DNA of 8,361 bases. Origin: Deltaproteobacteria bacterium. GTDB lineage: Bacteria > Desulfobacterota > Syntrophobacteria > BM002. Location of the stretch: assembly GCA_020350905.1 (NCBI GenBank), contig CP070843.1, positions 1,737,030 through 1,745,390 on the forward strand, given 5' to 3'. Position 1 is the stretch's first letter, and the number at the start of each line of letters is the position of its first letter. Shown here in pieces: positions 1 through 6,712 of this stretch. The notes below the pieces were generated by a model. It ran no database searches. It was not told where the DNA came from and saw only the letters and a list, made by a program, of their open reading frames with translations. A program made the position numbers and the translations under genes.

Positions 1-990
1 CAAGCCCGGTCGTTCCACAGCGACGCCGAGGCCGGCCTGATAGAGGCGAATCAATCCTTGCTCGGTGAACACATCCACGATGCTGCCGTTGTGTGTCGTG
101 GCCTTGATCTCCTTAAATAGCGCTGATGTCACAGCGCCAAGCGCCTTGTCGTCAGCGAAAGCTTTACCAAGATAGGTTTCGGTGTTCTCTGCTAACAACT
201 TGAAGGCCGCCTCGGCTGATGGTCCTGCAAGGGCATTAACGAGATCGCGATAGTGGATCTGTTCAGCAATGGATTCCGGTAGCGCTTCGACGATGGGTTT
301 GGTAACGCCCTCTATGAGCTTGGCGATATCCTCATCTTTAAAAACTGTAGAGGCATTGCTTGCGAGGGTTCCCAGTCCGGCCCGCAGAAAAATGCCTAGC
401 ACCCGGTCGGCGAAGTCAGTCTTTGGTCCAAAAGCAGCCACATCGTCCGGAATCAGGGCCGACATGTTTTTGGCAAAGGCAACAATAAGCTTTTCACCCC
501 GGCTGCCTACCCCTAAAATCGACGGATTTGATCCGACAAACTCCAGTCCGATGTCCGTCAGAGTCAACGCCATGCGAATAATCGCGCTTGGCGGCTTGCG
601 CTCTTCGCGCCATTGTTCGACCATGCGACCGGCTGCGAGCATCTTTGCCTCACGCTTCGCGTCGTCTTCATGTTTGCCATCGCTGATCAACTGGAGCTTT
701 GCTTTGTATTCTAGCATCCTTGCGTAAGCCGCATCGATATTCTCCGACTTTGTGGTTTTGAGCTCTTTGTGCTCATCATCCCAGATGTCGTATAGCTCGT
801 CGGCACTAATGGTGAGTTGCGGATTATCTGTGAGGAATTGCTGCAACTGAACCGATCTTGAACCGGTTGGCAGTTCCAGGCTCGGGAGGAAAACCTTGCG
901 ATCACGTGCGTGCTCTCCGTATAGGTCAGCACCCGCCTGTGCGGCCCTCAGGGTCGCTTGAATTCCAAGAATGAGTAGTGTTGGATCCAT
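1..990 (-). CDS. Conserved-looking hypothetical protein, C-terminus beyond window
   Basis: An open frame of 330 codons runs without a stop from an ATG at 990 to the left edge, so only the N-terminal part is seen. The start is supported by a perfect AGGAGG four bases upstream. The protein begins MDPTLLILGIQATLRAAQAG and continues with a charged, helix-rich region (residues about 75-140, many Lys, Glu and Ala). Milder alternating segments follow, including LGVGSRGEKLIVAFAKNMSA (about residues 160-180) and Ala/Leu-rich helices up to residue 330. I see no signal peptide, no obvious membrane segment and no catalytic motif. It starts 20 bases after the stop of the membrane-protein gene, with its ribosome site in that gap, so the two are almost certainly cotranscribed and probably act together. 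I do not recognise the family and assign no function. That it is a real gene is well supported by its length, start site and context. Confidence 0.85.
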   Translation of the reverse strand, partial: MDPTLLILGIQATLRAAQAGADLYGEHARDRKVFLPSLELPTGSRSVQLQQFLTDNPQLTISADELYDIWDDEHKELKTTKSENIDAAYARMLEYKAKLQLISDGKHEDDAKREAKMLAAGRMVEQWREERKPPSAIIRMALTLTDIGLEFVGSNPSILGVGSRGEKLIVAFAKNMSALIPDDVAAFGPKTDFADRVLGIFLRAGLGTLASNASTVFKDEDIAKLIEGVTKPIVEALPESIAEQIHYRDLVNALAGPSAEAAFKLLAENTETYLGKAFADDKALGAVTSALFKEIKATTHNGSIVDVFTEQGLIRLYQAGLGVAVERPGL

Positions 991-994
991 AATT

Positions 995-1000
995 CCTCCT
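995..1000 (-). promoter_or_regulatory. Ribosome binding site of the leftmost gene
   Basis: AGGAGG on the minus strand, four bases before the ATG at 990. It fixes the start of a frame that is otherwise open to the window edge and lies in the 20-base gap after the preceding stop codon, which supports translation from a shared mRNA. Confidence 0.8.
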
Positions 1001-1010
1001 ATCTTAGATG

Positions 1011-2063
1011 CTATAAACGCATGGCTCTGGGTCCCAGGAAGTCGCCAACTTCGGCACCCATACCGTCAATAATACGCTGAGCCCGCATTGCCTTTTTGAA
1101 TGCAGTTTTAGGATCTTCCGGGAACACCGTGGTGCCGCTTTTTTGGGGCTTAGTCCCGTCGCCGGTTTCGTCTTCAGTTGGAGGTTGTCGAACCAGTGCG
1201 CCTGCCAACTGGGGTACAACCGTAAACCGCTTGACGACATCGAACCAGAAAGGCCCCCCCAAGCCGATCAGAAAACCGGTAAGGATGGTTGTGAGAATCC
1301 AAGCGATCCAGCCCATAGATTCTATGTCTTTCGCATTGAAGAATTGTTCATCTGACCAGCCAATCGGAAAACCTAACTTCTCGGCTTCATCCACCGCTTT
1401 CCTAAACTCTCGCACGCTCTCCTTCAAATCTTCACTATCAGTACCGATGGCGGCGATTTCAGCTGCGTCTTTTTTGGCACTGGCTTCTAGTAATTCAGCT
1501 TGAACCTGGTAAGCGGTCATGGCCTGTTCAGCCTGGCCCGCGATCGCCCGTGTCAGCTTTTCGTTACTTTGAAATGTGCGGAATATGGTTACCGCATTAA
1601 TGTTCAGAAACACGGCTATGATGACCGACACGGCAACTGTGCCGACCTGAGAATGGCGGCGAAATATCTGGCTGGCTCGGCGACCATAGTCTTCATAGCG
1701 CTCGGTGATATCGTCGATCAGGCCGTCGATTTCGCTGTCGGCACGTTGGGCGAGACCCTTACCGAGCTCCGTATCTGCTAGTCGACGGATGAATTCAATG
1801 GTGGATAGGGTGTGAGAGCCACCTGTCATTGAAGTCATCTTTTCGATGAATTCGGGCATATCTTCGACGGAAGCCCCATCCCGCGCGAGCATTACCTGTA
1901 TTCTTTGTTTCACTTCGGTCTTGTAGAATGCTTCAAGCATCTTGTTGAGTCCAACACGTCGCAAACGCAGCACTTTATTGAAAATTTCGACGACCATTGT
2001 GGCCAGTGTCGAAAAAATGAGCATGCTGACCGCAAGAGCTAGTGCTATCTGTAACGCATTCAT
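1011..2063 (-). CDS. Three-segment membrane protein with PFWFD motif, function unknown
   Basis: The product is 350 residues long. The ATG at 2063 is preceded by GGGAG at good spacing. Hydrophobic segments lie at about residues 3-27 (start of protein, ALALAVSMLIFSTLATMVV), 141-161 and 251-275. Between the first and second is a charged region of about 110 residues. Between the second and third is an Ala/Glu-rich stretch (about 165-232) that could form a coiled coil. The third segment ends in the motif GGPFWFD (269-275). I have seen this PFWFD signature in a family of uncharacterised bacterial membrane proteins that also begin with an N-terminal membrane helix; that is recollection, not a search result. 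The C-terminal 60 residues are hydrophilic and probably cytoplasmic. Coupling to the next gene suggests a membrane anchor or scaffold for that protein. Biochemical function is unknown. Confidence 0.85.
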   Translation of the reverse strand: MNALQIALALAVSMLIFSTLATMVVEIFNKVLRLRRVGLNKMLEAFYKTEVKQRIQVMLARDGASVEDMPEFIEKMTSMTGGSHTLSTIEFIRRLADTELGKGLAQRADSEIDGLIDDITERYEDYGRRASQIFRRHSQVGTVAVSVIIAVFLNINAVTIFRTFQSNEKLTRAIAGQAEQAMTAYQVQAELLEASAKKDAAEIAAIGTDSEDLKESVREFRKAVDEAEKLGFPIGWSDEQFFNAKDIESMGWIAWILTTILTGFLIGLGGPFWFDVVKRFTVVPQLAGALVRQPPTEDETGDGTKPQKSGTTVFPEDPKTAFKKAMRAQRIIDGMGAEVGDFLGPRAMRL

Positions 2064-2125
2064 TTGTTTCTCCCTATTTCTTGTTAGTAGGCGTAACTAT
2101 TCACTCTTCAATATTCACTTGCCAG

Positions 2126-2224
2126 TTCATCACCACCATCATCCATCACAAGCAGATGGATGTGATTCGAAATTGCCATGTAATTCTATATCACCAGTCC
2201 GTAATGCTTCTTGGCCGCAAAAAG
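2126..2224 (-). pseudogene. Remnant of a REP-associated (Y1/HUH) transposase
   Basis: Read on the minus strand, this frame gives AKKHYGLVI, an in-frame TAG (2188-2186), then NYMAISNHIHLLVMDDGGDE. The block matches the HUH region of IS200-like / RAYT transposases, where a hydrophobic stretch leads into NHxH, the two histidines that bind the catalytic metal. In intact members it is followed by a conserved Gln-rich block and a catalytic tyrosine helix. Here the frame ends in LASEY and TGA at 2108, and the rest is missing. Only about 33 codons remain, with a stop inside, so it cannot be functional. It fills most of the 204-base gap between the protease gene and the membrane-protein gene. The assignment rests on motif recognition, and the NHIH motif with its flanking context makes chance unlikely. 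Confidence 0.65.
2140..2162 (-). repeat. Short inverted repeat inside the transposase remnant
   Basis: Seven-base perfect arms CATCCAT and ATGGATG are separated by nine bases. No T tract follows on the minus strand, so it is a poor candidate terminator for the protease gene. It may simply reflect the coding sequence of the remnant. Confidence 0.3.
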
Positions 2225-2267
2225 GCATACGATATCCATTGATTATCACAGCCCAACCCCGATTCGA

Positions 2268-4631
2268 CTAAACTCTCAACTCTATCTCCCATCTGTTGAG
2301 TTTCCCAAGATCAAAACCATAATGGTCCGCAACGGCTAGTTTCCACTCCCCGAACACATCTTCTCCGAGAAGATTTCCTAACTGAGGATGGGATACTGTC
2401 GTGTATTCGGCCTGAAGATTGTCTGCATCTCCTCCTGTTTTGTTGTGAAGGACTACCGTAGTGTTTGCGGGGGATGTCAAAGCGACTGTTAAATCACCAA
2501 TATACGTATGAGAGATGTCAACAGCGACTTTCGCTGCTTGAATTTCTCCCGGCCTTGAAATGTTCAGAGTGCTGGTAATGCCCGCCGGGTCATCATCAGG
2601 GATGTGCAACCCAGGGGATACCGATTCCCTGACGATATTGCTCGATATCTTGAATTTCAGACCCCACGTGTTCAACGTCCCATTGTCACGAGGCCATCGG
2701 TCTATAACCTGCAACAACCATGTTCCACGTACGCTTTTCCCTTCAAGTTGTTGTAATGCCTGAGTAGTGCTCGCGGTGTACGTCTCAACAAGATTATCCG
2801 CACCACCACCCTGGCCTTGATGAAGCTCGACGACTTCGTCCCAAGGAGTTCGCAGTGAGACCAGAAGGTCACCTCGATATGTGTGTGAGATATCGACATT
2901 GACATGCTCAATGGATTGAATGGTCCCGTCCTGGTCGATATTGATAGCACTGGTAATGCCCTGCAGATTGTGATCAGGGATCGACTCTGCCGGGTTCACT
3001 GCATTCTCAATGATGTCGCCGTCGTCATCGTCAACTTGGACCGCTTCGAGAGCCTTGAAGGCGTTCACCCGGCCGTAGCCGTATTCCAGGCTATAGCCAT
3101 TAACATAGTTGCCACTCTCCTGGTCAATCTTGTCAGCTGTGCTGCGCATGTAGTTACGAACCTGATCCCATCTCAAAGCCTTATTCAAAGACAGAATCAA
3201 AGCGGCTATCCCGGCGGCCAAGGGTGTGGCAGAAGAGGTACCACCGAAGGAATTGGTGTAGAGACCCTCAGCATCACCGCTGTTTATATTACCCACATTA
3301 AACCCTCTCCCTGGAATTGATACGTCTGTAGCAAAAATCCCTCGCGTACCTCCATTGCTTGGGGCCACGAAATCGATCCCTTCGCCGTAGTTGCTATAGG
3401 ACGAGCGTTGACCTCGGTTCGTCGAAGCTCCCACGGCAATGGCCTCTGGTACACTGGCAGGAAAACCAATTGATGATTTATAGTCGTTACCCGTTGCCAC
3501 GAAAACCGGTGTCCCTTTACCTCCTCGGCCAGTCTGAACCACGTCCCTTATGGCCTGCGCGACATTGTTGCTGGGTGGGATTCCCCAGCTGTTGCTGAGC
3601 ACATCAGCCTTTTGGCCGGCATATCGAATGGCATCTGCCAATACGCTAAATGGAACAAGGTCGTCAGCCAGGAAGATCTTCACAGGTAGGATTTTGCACC
3701 TGTAGGCAATTCCTGCAACACCCGTAGCATTGGCTCCCACAGCCGCTGCCACGCCTGCACAGGGAGTCCCGTGACTGTCGTTGCCAGCCAACTCGTCGTA
3801 GGGCGGAGCAAATTTTCTGGGCCGTGGGTCGTCAGTATCGTCATAGAAATTCCAGCCATGTCGGTCCGGCGCAGAACTTTCTGGATTTTCCCAGATATTT
3901 TCCTGCAGGTCTGGATGATCGATGTCCACGCCGTCATCGATAATAGCTATGGTTATTTCCGGTGATCCTACTGTAAGTCCCCATGCTTCCATGGCCCCTA
4001 CATCTTCTCCTGACGAGCCACCGCCCTGCCCGGTGTTGTGGAGATGCCATTGTTGACCAAGATACTCATCATCTGGCAAGGCCCCCTTTTTTGCCTCTGC
4101 TACAAAATTTGGTTCAGCAAATTCCGTCAGATCCGACTCCTGATATTTGTTAGCCAGCATCAATGTATCGTTAGGATTCTTGACCCGCAGCAGAAACTGA
4201 TTGGGAACGTAACGATTCTTTTCGATAACCTCGACTTCATTATCTTTATTGAATGCCTCAATGTCTGACTGTGATACGGTATTCTTAAACCGCACCGTGA
4301 TCTCATCAGTAGGTATCAACCGAAGGCCGGACCGCGGCTCTCTGAAAACAGGGGCTATAAATTCGATGTCCTCATCGCCTTCCAAATCTCTTAAGGATGA
4401 TTCAGTGTCTGCCAAGCGCCTGGAGTGCGGTAGGGTGACAACTACCATACGATGTCCTGGTAGCTCCTTGCGTTCTTCTGCATCACCAAAATCCTCCTTT
4501 GCGGCTAGCCTCTTCGCCATATCTTGTGATGAAATATCGGTCTTATGACGTGCAGCAAAGCTGTCGGATAACCTCTGCAGCTTGACCTTTTTGCCACCAA
4601 CGTAATAGTATTCTTTCTCCTGATTTGCCAT
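2268..4631 (-). CDS. Subtilisin-family (S8) protease with tandem P domains
   Basis: A serine endopeptidase of 787 residues. The start chosen is the ATG at 4631, because GGGAGG lies five bases before it; an in-frame ATG at 4670 has no comparable site. Layout: an N-terminal region of about 190 residues that looks like a propeptide, beginning with YYYVGGKKVKLQRLSD; the catalytic domain, about 195-530; then two P (proprotein convertase, Homo B) domains at about 542-662 and 674-786. The triad is intact: Asp232 in IAIIDDGVD, His287 in NDSHGTPCAG, Ser466 in GGTSSATP. The oxyanion-hole Asn382 sits in VATGN. The two P domains are clear duplicates, sharing DISHTYxGDL and GGxADNL. P domains usually stabilise secreted kexin-like proteases, yet no signal peptide is visible, so the protein is either cytoplasmic or leaves the cell by another route. 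The gene stands alone, with 204 bases before the next gene. Family assignment is very secure; the substrate is unknown. Confidence 0.96.
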   Translation of the reverse strand: MANQEKEYYYVGGKKVKLQRLSDSFAARHKTDISSQDMAKRLAAKEDFGDAEERKELPGHRMVVVTLPHSRRLADTESSLRDLEGDEDIEFIAPVFREPRSGLRLIPTDEITVRFKNTVSQSDIEAFNKDNEVEVIEKNRYVPNQFLLRVKNPNDTLMLANKYQESDLTEFAEPNFVAEAKKGALPDDEYLGQQWHLHNTGQGGGSSGEDVGAMEAWGLTVGSPEITIAIIDDGVDIDHPDLQENIWENPESSAPDRHGWNFYDDTDDPRPRKFAPPYDELAGNDSHGTPCAGVAAAVGANATGVAGIAYRCKILPVKIFLADDLVPFSVLADAIRYAGQKADVLSNSWGIPPSNNVAQAIRDVVQTGRGGKGTPVFVATGNDYKSSIGFPASVPEAIAVGASTNRGQRSSYSNYGEGIDFVAPSNGGTRGIFATDVSIPGRGFNVGNINSGDAEGLYTNSFGGTSSATPLAAGIAALILSLNKALRWDQVRNYMRSTADKIDQESGNYVNGYSLEYGYGRVNAFKALEAVQVDDDDGDIIENAVNPAESIPDHNLQGITSAINIDQDGTIQSIEHVNVDISHTYRGDLLVSLRTPWDEVVELHQGQGGGADNLVETYTASTTQALQQLEGKSVRGTWLLQVIDRWPRDNGTLNTWGLKFKISSNIVRESVSPGLHIPDDDPAGITSTLNISRPGEIQAAKVAVDISHTYIGDLTVALTSPANTTVVLHNKTGGDADNLQAEYTTVSHPQLGNLLGEDVFGEWKLAVADHYGFDLGKLNRWEIELRV

Positions 4632-4636
4632 GATAT

Positions 4637-4642
4637 CCTCCC
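4637..4642 (-). promoter_or_regulatory. Ribosome binding site that decides the protease start
   Basis: GGGAGG on the minus strand, five bases upstream of the ATG at 4631. The upstream in-frame ATG at 4670 is preceded by CTCCATTTAC, which offers no good pairing, so the extra 13 residues are probably not translated. Confidence 0.75.
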
Positions 4643-4670
4643 GATTCTTTGAATTTGTCTTTGCTCTCAT

Positions 4671-5097
4671 GTAAATGGAGGCTCACATGTTCATACGTAT
4701 CTTGCTCCGACCCCATTTCCAGATTAACTAGGACAACTATACTTCAATCTTTCACGCCCCAACTATCATCTAGGCTCACTCAATCAGTCAGTCAAAAAGG
4801 CAAGTAGGGTGATCCCACTCAACCACCTCGCCAGAAACTGATAGTTTTGACCTATGGTGGATTCCTCGTCTGTACAATTTGGGTTATTGTTACGTCAAAT
4901 CTGGTCAGAACGGCAGAGATTGGAAGATATGTTTTCTCGAGCGCGCGCCGGAATAGATATTTTGAGCTGTTTTCAGTTTATAGAAGGCAGGCAATTAACT
5001 CAAGAAAAAAAATCTCAACCCATAGGGCTTCACATTTAAGCTAAATACTATCCCTGTCCCTCTCTGATCCAAATCAGCTCTACCCTTCGACTTCCAA
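4671..5097. other. Gene-free stretch upstream of the protease
   Basis: I find no convincing gene or RNA here. A 61-codon plus-strand frame (ATG at 4854, stop at 5037-5039) has no ribosome site and no recognisable motif. A minus-strand frame of about 35 codons ending at 4776-4778 lacks a start codon. The protease promoter should lie in this stretch. TATAGT on the minus strand near 4740 is a possible -10 element, but no good -35 stands at the right distance, so I do not annotate a promoter. The neighbouring decayed genes suggest that this too is degenerating sequence. Confidence 0.5.
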
Positions 5098-5449
5098 TCA
5101 TAATGAATCGGAGGCTGAACCCCTAGCGCCCGTGCGCTGCACAACAAGGGTGAACTTATGGGCTAGTAGTCGACATCCCGCAGCTTTTTCCGGCGCGTAG
5201 TACCCTTTGCCGAATACCATGTCGCGGCCAACGGTGTGGGCGCGTGCTCCGATCTCTCCTGCCAACTCGACTGGGCCGGATCGTTGTGTGCTCGAACCAG
5301 CTAAATTCCTGAACCAAACGCGGTTAAAAAAGGGGCGCGTATGGCTCAGGCATGTTCATCACCTGCTCAGCTACCCTGTATGCTTTTTGCTTACATTTAT
5401 CTCCAGGTCGACCGAATTCTAATTTTGCCAGTACCCTGGTGCCAACACC
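5098..5449 (-). pseudogene. Decayed DUF4157 (eCIS-associated) protein fragment
   Basis: The minus strand carries the DUF4157 signature split over two frames. Frame one (from about 5449) reads KLEFGRPGDK, then RVAEQVMNMPEP (5377-5342), matching the conserved block usually written KLTIGQPGDKYEQEADRVA and VMRMPEP. It hits TAA at 5326-5324 but continues recognisably as PRLVQEFSWFEHTT (5323-5282), the degraded counterpart of the usual PRFGxDFSxVRVHTD. A frameshift near 5270-5285 moves into frame two: VELAGEIGARAHTVGRDMVFG, YYAPEKAAGCRLLAHKFTLVV, ending at TGA (5100-5098). The HELTH metal site of intact members is here HKFTL, so the catalytic Glu and second His are lost. The spacer between MPEP and PRL is also much shorter than usual. 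Intact DUF4157 proteins are putative metallopeptidases or toxin-leader domains that accompany extracellular contractile injection systems. Stop, frameshift and lost active site make this a pseudogene. Confidence 0.82.
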
Positions 5450-5487
5450 TCATCGAGAGCCATTAAGGTGACGGGGAGGGCGGCAGT

Positions 5488-5562
5488 GCAAATCTGTCCA
5501 CCGGTGAGAGAGGAGATCCCTATGAAGGCTTTAATTTTCTTTTAGATTTCGATGGGATAATA
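5488..5562 (+). pseudogene. N-terminal fragment of a phage-type tail-tube protein
   Basis: The plus strand reads ANLSTGERGDPYEGFNFLLD followed by FDGI. This closely resembles the start of the tail-tube proteins (T4 gp19-like family) found in many eCIS and tailocin-like loci, whose N-terminus typically reads R-x-DPY-xx-FNFLVEIDG. The open frame spans 5467-5673, bounded by TAA at 5464-5466 and TGA at 5674-5676. It has no ATG, GTG or TTG in front of the similarity. The expected continuation (a Gly-Phe-Ser-rich segment ending in SGL) is absent from all three plus frames after 5562. It is therefore a truncated, startless remnant of about 25 recognisable codons. It lies 38 bases from the DUF4157 pseudogene, on the opposite strand. 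Short length limits certainty, but the match in position and wording is good. Confidence 0.58.
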
Positions 5563-5635
5563 CTAAAGCATAGACCCCGTAATAGACAGAATATCGAAGG
5601 TAAGGATAGAAACAGTGGGATTTGTGAGTATCACG

Positions 5636-5702
5636 AAAAAAAGCCCTCGGAAAAAACTTACCCAAAAATGGTTTGACCATAAATGGGTAAAATCGCAGAG
5701 GG
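5636..5702 (-). terminator. Probable intrinsic terminator of the mutY-like gene
   Basis: On the minus strand CCCTC (5702-5698) pairs with GAGGG (5648-5644). The stem is extended by the 33-bp palindrome in between and is followed directly by C and seven T (5642-5636). The layout is that of an intrinsic terminator, 24 bases after the mutY-like stop, although the stem has internal loops. A palindromic repeat copy seems to have been built into it. Confidence 0.6.
5658..5690. repeat. 33-bp palindromic repeat, copy 1
   Basis: Outer arms TTACCCA / TGGGTAA, three unpaired bases on each side (AAA, AAA), inner arms ATGGT / ACCAT, loop TTG. Both pairs of arms are perfect. Copies 2 and 3 at 6678-6710 and 6713-6745 have the same 7-3-5-3-5-3-7 layout. 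Confidence 0.85.
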
Positions 5703-5720
5703 TGAATTGAAGTGTGATCT

Positions 5721-5734
5721 CCCCGTTATCGGGG
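5721..5734 (-). other. Small hairpin enclosing the mutY-like stop codon
   Basis: CCCCG and CGGGG arms with loop TTAT on the plus strand. The TAA stop (5728-5726 on the minus strand) falls in the loop. No T tract follows it directly, so it is more likely an mRNA 3' structure than the terminator itself. Confidence 0.4.
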
Positions 5735-6580
5735 TGAAATCTTCAAACGGTTTCTCACCCTGACCATGAAGCCCTCCTCCATAAGCTGGGTGATGATCGG
5801 CTGAACCCGTTTCGGACTCTTGCCTACTGATCGAATCAGTTCCACTTCTGTGAGATCAGGTTTCTCAAGTAAGGTCTTGAGAATCAGTCCGCGAATCTCT
5901 CTACTTGAGCCCTCAAACGGTGCCTGCCTGGTGTGGTGCGCACTCCGCCTATTGGGGTTCCCCGATCTTTCTTTCAGCATGGCACCGTAGTCCATAAGGG
6001 CGAAGTACCACTCTCGCGGCTGAGTAGTATCCAGAGTCCTTTCAATCAGCGGTAGGATCTCTTTATCTTTGACTCCGTTTTTGTTCGGGAAAAAGAAGTG
6101 GATGAATACCCTCCGGATGTTCGTCTCGATGAATGCAGTTGGCTGATTGAAAGCAAAAGCGCAAATTGCACCTGCAGTCGCTGGGCCGACGCCTGGAAAT
6201 GTGAGGAGCGTTTCCACGGAATCCGGGAGCTTGCCACCATGCTCAGCTATCACCCGTTGACCGATTTTCTGCAGTGCGATTGCCCTCCGATTATATCCCA
6301 GTCCCTGCCAGACGGTCAGAATGTCACGCAGGGGAGCTTGGGCGAGCGAGAAGAAATCCGGAAATGTTGAGATGAACAGATGATACTTTGGGACAACTCT
6401 CTCCACCTGGGTTTGCTGCAACATAATTTCTGAAACAAGGATGTGGTAGGGATCGCGGCTGACTCGCCATGGCATCTCACGACGGTGATCAGCGTAATAC
6501 TGGTAGATAGTCTGTCTGAAATGAGCCACAAGGGAGGGGGTGATTTCTTTGGTTCCTGGCACGCTCGCTAGGTGACCCAT
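5726..6580 (-). CDS. mutY: MutY-like adenine DNA glycosylase lacking the Fe-S cluster
   Basis: A 284-residue HhH-GPD glycosylase, probably removing adenine mispaired with 8-oxoguanine in base excision repair. The start is the ATG at 6580, with AAGGA six bases before it. A longer frame from TTG at 6700 would run through a palindromic repeat and is unlikely. Motifs: MPWR (36-39), SEIMLQQTQV (50-59) with general-acid Glu51, WQGLGYNRRA (91-100), and the helix-hairpin-helix LLTFPGVGPATAGAI (125-139). In FIETNIRRVF (150-159), Glu152 stands where classical MutY has its catalytic Asp. The four cluster cysteines expected after MDYGAMLK are missing; the region reads GNPNRRSAHHTRQAPFEGS and the only Cys is residue 140. 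The NUDIX-like 8-oxoG domain of full MutY (about 350 residues) is replaced by about 60 residues that resemble a winged helix (230-284). Cluster-less MutY homologues are known. EndoIII-like specificity is possible but less likely given the MLQQTQV wording. Confidence 0.88.
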   Translation of the reverse strand: MGHLASVPGTKEITPSLVAHFRQTIYQYYADHRREMPWRVSRDPYHILVSEIMLQQTQVERVVPKYHLFISTFPDFFSLAQAPLRDILTVWQGLGYNRRAIALQKIGQRVIAEHGGKLPDSVETLLTFPGVGPATAGAICAFAFNQPTAFIETNIRRVFIHFFFPNKNGVKDKEILPLIERTLDTTQPREWYFALMDYGAMLKERSGNPNRRSAHHTRQAPFEGSSREIRGLILKTLLEKPDLTEVELIRSVGKSPKRVQPIITQLMEEGFMVRVRNRLKISPR

Positions 6581-6586
6581 ATGCCG

Positions 6587-6591
6587 TCCTT
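6587..6591 (-). promoter_or_regulatory. Ribosome binding site that decides the mutY-like start
   Basis: AAGGA on the minus strand, six bases before ATG at 6580. Its presence favours the 284-residue product over the longer reading from TTG at 6700. Confidence 0.6.
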
Positions 6592-6677
6592 TTTGCAGAG
6601 CTTTCGATTTACCGGGGACGGATTGTATAAATCCTTGACGCCAGAATTTGTCCCTCTTGGCTAGAGACCACCCAATT

Positions 6678-6710
6678 TTACCCAAATTTGGCTTGACCAA
6701 AAACGGGTAA
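6678..6710. repeat. 33-bp palindromic repeat, copy 2
   Basis: Arms TTACCCA / CGGGTAA (one mismatch), inner arms TTGGC / ACCAA (four pairs), loop TTG, same 7-3-5-3-5-3-7 layout as copy 1. The orientation, judged by loop TTG and the AAA before the right arm, matches copy 1. Confidence 0.8.
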
Positions 6711-6712
6711 AA

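Noticed and set aside
269..727. Plus-strand frame of 152 codons opposite the leftmost gene
   Set aside because: The minus strand is open across the entire stretch with a good start and ribosome site. This frame is Ser-rich antisense translation.
4632..4670. Upstream in-frame ATG of the protease at 4670
   Set aside because: No adequate ribosome site, while ATG 4631 has GGGAGG at five bases. The extra 13 residues would not add a signal peptide.
4854..5039. Plus-strand frame of 61 codons beginning MVDSSSVQFG, in the gap upstream of the protease
   Set aside because: No ribosome binding site, no recognisable motif, and an overlapping frame of similar length exists; the surrounding sequence is decaying. 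It could still be a small gene, but nothing supports it.
5521..5545. Mini-frame MKALIFF on the plus strand behind a GAGGAG site
   Set aside because: Only seven codons, and it overlaps the tail-tube fragment in another frame; the apparent ribosome site is part of the codons for Glu-Arg-Gly-Asp.
6581..6700. N-terminal extension of the mutY-like gene from a TTG at 6700
   Set aside because: The extension starts inside palindromic repeat copy 2, has no ribosome site, and the ATG at 6580 is well placed before the first conserved MutY motif.
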